From contig CM060947.1 of assembly GCA_030765055.1 (NCBI GenBank), positions 51,354,375 to 51,418,374 of the forward strand: a stretch of 64,000 nucleotides of DNA, in the 5' to 3' direction. The position numbers and the translations under genes are program-made. The notes under the pieces are model-generated. The model saw only the letters and a program-made list of their open reading frames with translations, did no database searches and was not told where the DNA came from. This stretch comes from Mantis religiosa. Taxonomy: Eukaryota > Arthropoda > Insecta > Mantodea > Mantidae. Shown here piece by piece: positions 56,901 through 64,000 of this stretch. Position 1 is the stretch's first letter. Every line of letters starts with the position of its first letter.

Positions 56901-58901
56901 TAAACTCGGCATTTTCCAGACATTACAAAATGGACAAATTTCCAAAATGTTTTATGCCAACCCAAAGCTATGCTTTACACTGAACTTGTTTCGTTAATTC
57001 TTTAGTTCTTCAAGTACCCTCTTATGACTTATGAAAATTATTAAATATTTGAAGTATTACCATGCGTAGTAAGATATCGGTCGTGATTGTTTTAAGAAGT
57101 TTTGTCAATATTCGTTCTTTAGAGCGAATTTTTCATAATGATGAAACTGTAAGACGCAGACAGAAAGTAAAGCGTAAATAATAAAGGCAGGAGGGACGTA
57201 CACACGTATGCGACAAAAGTTAGCTCGACACATAGTATAAATGACGTCAGATGTACAGCACGTCCATCAGATGCACATACATCGAAAACAAGACTCTGTG
57301 AACTATTGAAGCATTGTCTTTCATGTCTATGAAGACGCAAAATCAAGGTGTAGCGTAACGCGACTGTTTTGTTTCTTCTCGCTATGAGGCGCTTTTCATG
57401 CTATACCAACTTGCAGTTGTTTACATGTGCAAGCAGTAGCACTACAGTCCATTTTCAGTTTACACATAGAAAAACGCACTCGCCTCAACCCTTCAGGAAC
57501 GAATTTTAGAAAATAAAATTTATGTTAAATAATTTTTTTTTCTTAAGAGATGTTTATTGTTAACCTTCCAGTACCTCAAACTATACACATATAAAACATT
57601 ATCTTTTTTGTTCTATCACTCCTTAGGGCAAGAGAAGCACATTTAAAATATAAGGTTCAGTACAAATATAAAACAATTTATTTTAGCCGTTTGACTATCG
57701 TGCTTGCAGCTCTATGCTTCTATGTAGATAAAATTCGTATGGAAACTATTTTTGAAAACATACAGTATGTTTGATGTGAGGTACTAAAAAAGGAAAAGAA
57801 AAAAAAATATTTTGAAATAACATGTGAAATGATGCAGTTACATGTTTCTAAGGGAACATATTTTTACTTTTTCCAGTACATATTTATAAAAAGTGGAAAC
57901 ATTATATTTCACGTAACAATTTGACATAAAACCTTCACACGATTTAGAGATTTTAAAATTATTAGAAATAAAATAAACTTTTAGAAGATGGTTTAATGTC
58001 TCTGAACAGCATGACCTAGAATGCAGTAGTCAGCCAAATACTAAATTTCGTTTTTACTATTCAAAACTTCCAAACACTTATTCAAAACTTCTCTTTACAT
58101 TACTACTGTAGGGAAGTTAAAAACCACGAGTGGCATTTATAGAGACTATTTGATGAACAAAAAATTGTTAAAAGCAACAAAACAAATTATTTGACTCCTT
58201 AAATCACATAGGCCGTAAATTACATGTGTTAGCACATGAATGAAACTTAACCTCACAAATCATGGGATACAAGATAAATAGTTCTTACAGGCCCTGCACA
58301 AGTTAACACTGATGAAAGCAGCTTTGGTCTTACGGCCCTCAGGTGGCGCTGATTGTATATAAGAAAATAATAAAGTAACATAACCTCTATTTAAAAAGAA
58401 AAAAAAAATAATTTATTTTAAACTACAATAAAGTTAGAGTTATTTAAGCTCAAATTAATTGCTTTGTACGAGAACAACAAACTTTGTTTATTTAAATTCA
58501 CAATTATAAAATAAGCAATTATTGAAGTTGAATTATGCCACACAGGAAAGGAACATGTATTAATTTATGAGCGATAATTGTGCATGGTGTGCAATTATTG
58601 ATTTAGAGATCAGCGATTGGTTGATATTTGACGAATCCTGGTATTTGATTTGTCTTTACCAGGAACACGACGTATGTGTGAAATAGCGAAAGTTGTTGTT
58701 AATTTTGAGTTTTTAAAAATTATTTTAATTATGTTAAAATACAACATATTTAAGGCATTTGAATGACAAAGCTATTTCTCGCATTTTCTGGGAAAACTTG
58801 TGAATTCTTATTTACTTCAAAGGGATGTTATATCATTATTAAAACGCTTAATATGCAAGATTTATTGAAAACGTAATTTATTTAATTATAAATTTGTTTA
58901 T
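53941..58901. other. Long unannotated stretch (~5 kb)
   Basis: This is the longest part of the window in which I recognise no transposon, SINE or gene. It is AT-rich, with a short (TA)/(TATG) run near 54097-54125. Frames up to 75 codons (56054-56257, 57346-57119) lack motifs. It could be unique intergenic or intronic sequence or old, unrecognisable repeats. Confidence 0.5.
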
Positions 58902-59883
58902 GACTCTCGGAATAAATGAAAATTTTTTAGGCTTAAAAATAGTGAATTTACATGTATTTCCATCTTCTGAATTGAAAACTCACCATGAAAATGATAGATT
59001 AGCTTTTGTCTTGAAGTTAAAGTGACATTTAATTTTTAGAGCGAAGATTTTAAATTTGGGGGAACCTTTTTTGGAAGTTGGCAGACCTGTCAAATAACAA
59101 ACCAAAACCAGAGAGAAATTTAGGAAATGAAGTGATGCAAAAGTTAAAGAGGGCATTTTTGTCGGACCATAAGTAACAGAACTTGTAAATGATCCTGCAT
59201 TTGACCATTTTGGAGGGGAAAGAAAAGGAAGCTTGGGAAGCCTTCAAGGGTGTTGTTCATGGATTTTTAGGCAAAAAAAGAGATGATAACTACAAGCATT
59301 TGGTGACAGTGCTCCTGCAAAAATACTGTAGCCATGGATGCAACATGTCCCTTAAGATCCATTTTCTCCACTCCAACCTAGACTTTTTCCCTCCTAGTAG
59401 TGGAGCTGTTAGTGATGAACATGGGGAGAGATTCCATCAGGACATTTCTGTTATGGAACAAAGATATCAGGATCGTTGGAATGAAGTAATGCTTGCGGAT
59501 TACTGTTGGTCTTTGTATAGGGATTCTGCGGAACTCCATCACAAGAGGCAAGCTAAAAGACGACGAAGTCAATAGGCCACCACATGATTCTCTTCAGACA
59601 CGACTTACTGCGAAGTATTTTTCCAGCAATTTAGAACTCTTAGCATGTAACTACCAGTTTAAAAAATCAAATTCACTTTTATTGTTGTTAGCATGTATGT
59701 CATTAATATGTATCCTTTTCTCTCAATCCATTAATATGTAATACTTCCACCTTGTGTATATCATAGAAACTAGAGCTAATAAAACTTTTTTATTGTCATA
59801 TTTGTTTTTCTCAACCAAAAATTAACAGGAATTGCCTCAAGAAGTGTTCGAAACTTTCAACAATTATTTTTAGTTGCCCAGTG
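58902..59883 (+). mobile_element. GERFHQDI element, copy 3 (intact coding frame)
   Basis: The right end TTGCCCAGTG and the neighbouring TAA match the other copies; the left end (gactctcggaataaatg) is a degraded form of CACTGGGCAACAATG. The shared 5' block (agtgaatttacatgtatttc, ttggcagacctgtcaaataa) precedes an unbroken coding frame at 59189-59575, and the 3' block (catgtatgtcattaatatgt, gaaactagagctaataaaac) follows. Confidence 0.78.
59189..59575 (+). CDS. GERFHQDI-domain protein, 128 residues, intact
   Basis: ATG-started frame. Conserved blocks in order: KEAWEAFKGVVHGFLG (residues ~13-28), RDDNYKHLVTVLLQKY, GCNMSLKIHFLHSNLDFFP (50-69), then SSGAVSDEHGERFHQDISVM (70-90) and NEVMLADYCWSLYRDS, ending in a basic tail (HHKRQAKRRRSQ). 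This domain recurs in many arthropod repeat-encoded proteins, where it is usually the C-terminal part of a longer protein. Histidines, aspartates and glutamates in HFLHS, DEHGERFHQD and DYCW could be catalytic or metal-binding, but no function is established to my knowledge. The upstream part has stops, so this ATG may be a remnant start. Confidence 0.55.
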   Translation: MILHLTILEGKEKEAWEAFKGVVHGFLGKKRDDNYKHLVTVLLQKYCSHGCNMSLKIHFLHSNLDFFPPSSGAVSDEHGERFHQDISVMEQRYQDRWNEVMLADYCWSLYRDSAELHHKRQAKRRRSQ

Positions 59884-59886
59884 TAA

Positions 59887-60064
59887 TTTTTTCAACGCTC
59901 TTATCATTTCTTGAAGTGCTGTCGCTATTCAAATGTTGATCATTGCATCTGGTAAAATTAATCAATTAGAAAATCACGTTTTATTCGATAGCTTTTAATA
60001 ATTTGATTGTTATTCTTTTCCCTCTATCGCTGTTGAGGTTATAACGAAGCTTCGCAGAAATAAC
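59887..60064. other. Spacer
   Basis: Nothing recognised. Confidence 0.4.
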
Positions 60065-60415
60065 CTAGGAGTGTTTTGCTCAGGGTATGCTTAACTGACT
60101 GTGAGAATAGAGTAGAGCAGTTAAGTTGGGTGATATCTTTGAATGAGTAATTTAAGACGAATTGTTGGGTTTTTGAGGCTGAAAAATTATATTGCTTCTG
60201 AATTTTCACACGCAGATCTCTAAAAGTATTAAATTCAGCAACTTCTTGCGTAAAAATAACTTTATGCTTTAAAATAATTACTGCTAGCCGCTAAAATGTT
60301 AAGTGGGAATTTACTCTGTGGCGACCGTCAAGTATGTGTGCTAATTGAGGTCTTTAGGTGTTACGTACTGCCGGTAACCAACTACAGTAAAATCTTCTGC
60401 ATGACTCATGCATGA
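60065..60415 (+). repeat. Repeat E, most complete copy
   Basis: Starts ttttgctcagggtatgctta, contains gcagttaagttgggtgatat, attactgctagccgctaaaa, gtgggaatttactctgtgg and gtctttaggtgttacgtact, and ends near aaaatcttctgcatgac. It joins the 5' blocks seen at 13345 and 20590 with the 3' blocks seen at 19043, giving a unit of at least 350 bp. No coding frame or tRNA-like promoter is visible. Confidence 0.55.
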
Positions 60416-60453
60416 AAGACAGAATGTTAGAACTACACGTTCCTTTATTTTAG

Positions 60454-60965
60454 TTAATTGATGGAAATTAATCATTTCTTCACACCAACCGTATATAGGC
60501 TAAGGTTTCTGGGATTTGAACCACGTATCTCCTGGTTTCCGTCCAGTCGCTCTAACCCATTGACATACCATGGCCAACGTGCCGTCCGACATTAAATTCT
60601 CAATTTGACTCGTATATCTCCCCGGTAAACCACTAGGGGATCTCGCATTCGGGATACACCGTTTGTGCCGACTTACTATCGTAAGTTCCAGGCTTTATCA
60701 TTTAACTCTTATTGTTTAAATTAATTGATGGAAATTAATCACTTCTTCACACTACCCGTATATAAGCTAAGGTTTCTGATAGAGTCAACATGAAAAATTC
60801 AATGGCATGGCCAGGATTTGAAGCACGGAACTCCTGGTTTCCGTACAGTCGCTCTTAACCCATAAGCTACCATGGACAACGTGCCGTCCCTTCATTAAAA
60901 TCTCGATTTAGCTCGTATGTTTCCCCGGTAAACCACTAGAGTCTCTGACATCCGAGAGCCTCGTT
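60454..60965 (-). mobile_element. SINE-F, two tandem copies (267-bp period)
   Basis: Both units begin (+ strand) ttaattgatggaaattaatc and continue gtatataggctaaggtttct, then a minus-strand tRNA-like region (60508-60573 and 60804-60876), then caacgtgccgtcc and ctccccggtaaaccactag. The minus-strand heads read gttagagcgactggacggaa and carry the B box ggttcaaatccc. Unit 2 keeps a caacatgaaaaattcaatgg segment that unit 1 has lost. The duplication includes flanking DNA, so it is a tandem duplication of a locus and not two independent insertions. Confidence 0.7.
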
Positions 60966-61900
60966 TATTTGTCAACATATGCTGTATCTCTGAATTTCTT
61001 GTCTTGCTAAATTGTTTCTGAATGTGTAGCTATAAGTTAATTTCTCCAATTCTGACTCCTATTCATATTGAATTCCACGAAGTAAAGCTTTGAGGTAATG
61101 CGTAACTTACCAATTTTAATGGAACGTTACTTGATTTATAATAGCAGTCTGCCTTACAACTAATCGTTCCTTCCCAACACAGAATTTAACCATGTTAAGC
61201 CTGGTTATTTCGTGACAAAATTGTAACATGTGATTCCTTCATTATGCACTGATTTTGACATATAGGCATTATATACTGTAATTACTCACATATTTATAAT
61301 TTCTTCTCAAACATATTAGTAAAAAGTCTGTATAAAATAAAGGGTAATAACTGGAGGAAGGCATGCAAGTATGCATATCAAAATTTTAAACGCTGTCTGC
61401 TTCTACGCAAAACAAATATGTTACTAATTACATCAATTAAAATTTAATTATTTTCTGAAAATGATATCTGAATAAAATATAATGTGTACGGAATTAGTTC
61501 ATACTAGCTAATGTCCCATAATTCAGTTACTGACACAGCAGTGCAATAATTCTTCTAATAGTTTTAATTAGCATATTTGCAGATATTGTATTTTAATTAT
61601 TTTCATCTCTGACCATGTGTATGTAATTCGTCGTTATTGTCTACGATAGCTTCAATAGGGCCGAAGTATTTATTAATTGATTTTGATGTGGAACGCAATG
61701 TTTGCAAGCGTTGTAAACTTACACTATCCTAAGCTGCGACATATATCGGTTTTGTTTATTGGCAAACAATTGTATTTTGTTGGGACTTCATATTTATATT
61801 AGCTTCAACATCTAAGTGGTGTAGATGGTAGAGTATTGTAACAGTATTTTTGGGTTATGTTCGGAGGAATTATGAATTTAAATATGTAAAAATGTATGTA
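60966..61900. other. Unannotated stretch
   Basis: AT-rich; nothing recognised. Confidence 0.5.
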
Positions 61901-61907
61901 ATTGTGT

Positions 61908-61978
61908 GATTGGCCGAAATAATAATTATATGACGTAATATGACGTAATGTGGTGACGTGCCATTTGATCGGCCAATC
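61908..61978. promoter_or_regulatory. CRE/ATF-site cluster between inverted CCAAT boxes
   Basis: GATTGGCCGA (61908-61917) and its exact reverse complement TCGGCCAATC (61969-61978), each containing a CCAAT box, bracket three TGACGT cores: TGACGTAA at 61931 and 61941 and TGACGTG at 61954. Such a set is typical of a proximal promoter. A TATAAATA lies 240 bp further right (62214). Neither strand shows a coding exon nearby, so the target is unknown. Confidence 0.35.
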
Positions 61979-62011
61979 AAAAAATTAAGTAGAAGTAACG
62001 ATAGAGACGAG

Positions 62012-62121
62012 AAGTCAATAATCTTTAGGAGAGTGATATGTTCTTCAGTCTTGTTTAGTTACGATAAGTCAATAATAATAATCTTTAAGAGACAGTTCTT
62101 CAGTTTTGTTACATTACGATA
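62012..62121. repeat. 54-bp imperfect tandem duplication
   Basis: Units agtcaataatctttaggaga...tagttacgata (62012-62065) and agtcaataataataatcttt...cattacgata (62066-62121) share order and most bases, differing by a small AAT gain and a few deletions. Confidence 0.8.
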
Positions 62122-62432
62122 AGTTATAAAGAGAAAGAGATTTTTGCTGTAACGACGAATGTGATGTATACCGCTGCAAGAACAAAACTGTTTTAAGTTG
62201 TAGTTTGAATTCGTATAAATATAACCAATTATAGAATTTGACTTCTTTATTCCGAACCACGCCTTGAAACATGTATGTCTCATGACTTATTTAGAATTCG
62301 ATTGATACTTCAAAATAATCATGAAAGTGAACGTACGAACATAATTTTGGAACTGATGTTGGCGAGGATGCCTTGTACAGGAGGATCCAAGAGAGAAATC
62401 ATAATTAACTACGAATAGTCCAACAAATTCCC

Positions 62433-62655
62433 GTTATAGTGTCTTCTTCATGTTCAAGTGGTACCGAGTTCGAAGCTTGGTCACGGTCAGTTATCTGGAT
62501 AAGGCTTTTCCCGTTGTTTTCCCTTATACTCAATGACGAATTTCAGGTAACTCTAAGCTCTATGCATCCTGGGTTCATTTGAGCATCACTTAAGCCGTTT
62601 CATTCATCGTGCAATATAACTTAACGCCAGAGGACGTAATTAAAAAGAAAAGTAA
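62433..62655 (+). mobile_element. SINE-A, 5'-truncated copy
   Basis: Starts in the anticodon region (cttcatgttcaagtggtacc), has a degenerate B box (gagttcgaagcttgg), the aaggcttttcccgttgtttt body and the end caatataacttaacgccaga followed by AAAAAGAAAAG. Confidence 0.82.
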
Positions 62656-62779
62656 TAAAGGCGACCTTTCCTTTGGGACAATCCTTCGTTGGCAGTGGAT
62701 TTCACTTGTTTACTATTTGTGTATCTTCGGGTTTGTTTACGTCAAATCTTCTATATACAAACACTCATACAACATATTT

Positions 62780-62940
62780 ACTATGAAAGGGAAGATCCAG
62801 ACTGAAAAATTCAATGCCATAGCCGAGATTTCAACCACGGATCTTCTGGTTTCCGTCCAGCCGCTCTAACCATTTGAGCTACTATGGCCAACGTGCCAAC
62901 ATGACATTAAATTCTCCAAATGACTCGTGTCAGTTCCCGG
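62780..62940 (-). mobile_element. SINE-F copy with well-formed tRNA-like head
   Basis: On the minus strand 62888-62817 folds as a tRNA: a perfect 7-bp acceptor stem (GCCATAG/CTATGGC), D stem GCTC/GAGC, anticodon stem CTGG/CCAG with loop ACGGAAA (C and not U at position 33), and a T arm with four of five pairs. The element then continues attgaatttttcagtctgga and cttccctttcata. The missing U33 and the attached tail mark it as a SINE and not a working tRNA gene. Confidence 0.75.
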
Positions 62941-63442
62941 CTATGGCATTGTATTTTTCAGTCTGGCTCTACCCTTTCATATTACGTCCTACATCAAATC
63001 CCGGCTATGACATTGAATTTTTCAGTCTGGCTCTACCCTTTCATATTACGTCCTACATCAAATCCCGGCTATGACATTGAATTTTTCAGTCTGGCTCTAC
63101 CCTTTCATATTACGTCCTACATCAAATCCCGGCTATGACATTGAATTTTTCAGTCTGGCTCTACCCTTTCATATTACGTCCTACATCAAATCCCGGCTAT
63201 GACATTGAATTTTTCAGTCTGGCTCTACCCGTTCATATTACGTCCTACATCAAATCCCGGCTATGGCATTGAATTTTTCAGTCTGGCTCTACCCTTTCAT
63301 AGTGCGTCCTACAGCATATCCCGGCTATGGAATTGAATTTTTCAGTTTGGCTCTATCCTTTCATAGTGCGTCCTACATCAAATCCCGGCTATGGCATTGA
63401 CTTTTCAGTCTGGCTCTACCCTTTCATAGTGTGTCCTACACA
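62936..63442 (+). repeat. 64-bp tandem array, about 8 copies
   Basis: Units start at 62936, 63000, 63064, 63128, 63192, 63256, 63320 and 63384 with cccggctatggcattgaatt. Each unit matches the 3' half of the SINE-F tRNA region (acatcaaatcccggctatgg, a B-box-like word) plus its attgaatttttcagtctggc tail, on the opposite strand from the SINE-F copy next door. Units 2-5 are almost the same; unit 1 and units 6-8 carry private changes (for example atagtgcgtcc), so the middle of the array was the last to expand or be homogenised. Confidence 0.97.
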
Positions 63443-63547
63443 CGGTTAGACTGAAAGAATAATTAATTTACAATATATTTACTCTTATTCATATTTCTAG
63501 ACCCTAAGGAGTTTGGGGAATAAACCTGACTAAAGCTAAATTCTCAT

Positions 63548-63620
63548 CCTCTAGCGAGAATAGAACTCGCAACCGCTAGATTTAGAAGCCATCTTTGTAA
63601 CCACTAGACCATAGGGGCAG
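63548..63620 (-). mobile_element. tRNA-like SINE head
   Basis: The minus strand has the A box tggtctagtggttac and a perfect T arm (GCGAG-TTCTATT-CTCGC). The acceptor stem does not pair, so it is not a functional tRNA. It resembles a tRNA-Glu-type head. The 64-bp array lies downstream of it. Confidence 0.5.
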
Positions 63621-63622
63621 CC

Positions 63623-64000
63623 TATTTCAATGTTGTTTCCATATATCCTACCTAAGTAAGTACTTTTTGCTTATTTTGAAATCATTTCTGGGCAACAAAA
63701 TCTAATAAATTCACACATGAGTTTTTTTCCTGATCAACCTTTTACTGAATCTTCTGACAAACGGTTATTCTTTTATCCACTTCATTTTAGTCGAATGAAT
63801 AATTTTCGGGAATCGCTTTTTTGCATATTTCTTCCTGATACAGTAGAACTAGAGCAACATCGTATCCTATAAGCGGCAGTCAAGTCGCTTAAGAGCCATT
63901 TTGTTCCATTTATACCCCTCCTTTAACACCAATGGTCATGCCGTTCTCCTTTGGAACATACCGAAGGTGTTAACTCGTATTTGTTAGGTTTTAAGCATTA
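63623..64000. other. Unannotated stretch
   Basis: Nothing recognised up to the window end. Confidence 0.5.

Noticed and set aside
62817..62888. A functional tRNA gene on the minus strand
   Set aside because: The acceptor and D stems are perfect, but position 33 is C in place of U, the T stem has a mismatch, and the sequence continues into a SINE body found elsewhere.
62874..63138. Frames with a repeated SGSTLSYYV / SVWLYPFILR pattern
   Set aside because: Translation of the 64-bp tandem array.
63548..63620. A tRNA-Glu gene on the minus strand
   Set aside because: The T arm is perfect but the acceptor stem does not pair.

Overview
This window looks like repeat-rich nuclear DNA from a large arthropod genome, most likely an insect; a cockroach-like or other hemimetabolous insect is my guess, not a demonstrated assignment. 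It is AT-rich, has no long open frames and no bacterial-style operons. It is filled with tRNA-derived SINEs, decayed mariner and IS630-like DNA transposons, 3' ends of non-LTR retrotransposons and many microsatellites. I found no host protein-coding gene I can name. One excellent splice acceptor with an abutting donor (26188) suggests that at least part of the window lies in a long intron read on the + strand.

Layout. 1-3.6 kb: two SINE-A copies. 3.9-6.2 kb: a SINE-C, a + strand LINE 3' UTR and an opposed - strand LINE, joined tail to tail. 6.9-8.4 kb: an internally deleted DNA transposon with ~155-bp terminal inverted repeats (TIRs). 8.5-8.9 kb: SINE-D. 9.8-12.05 kb: a - strand mariner split by an IS630-like transposon. 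13.3-20.8 kb: an unclassified repeat E, a 154-bp tandem duplication, a ~1-kb AAT/AAC/ATG microsatellite and a TCAC array. 21-23.5 kb: LINE and IS630-like remnants, the latter hit by a SINE-B with a perfect 12-bp target-site duplication. 26.2 kb: the splice signal. 27.4-27.9 kb: a 502-bp solo LTR with heat-shock-like elements. 29.7-35.8 kb: two copies of a CACTG-ended element coding for a GERFHQDI-motif domain, with a TIR-bounded mariner between them. 37.7-46 kb: several LINE 3' fragments. 46.7-53.9 kb: SINE-C, SINE-A, SINE-D and SINE-B copies, and a heat-shock-type promoter signature with no gene behind it. 58.9-59.9 kb: the third GERFHQDI element, whose reading frame is intact. 60-63.6 kb: duplicated tRNA-like SINE-F units, a CRE/CCAAT cluster and a 64-bp tandem array made from the SINE-F 3' portion.

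The parts do not form a pathway; the window is a layered record of transposon insertions. Stretches where I recognise nothing are listed so the reader can tell silence from omission. Names SINE-A to SINE-F, repeat E and GERFHQDI element are working labels used only here.
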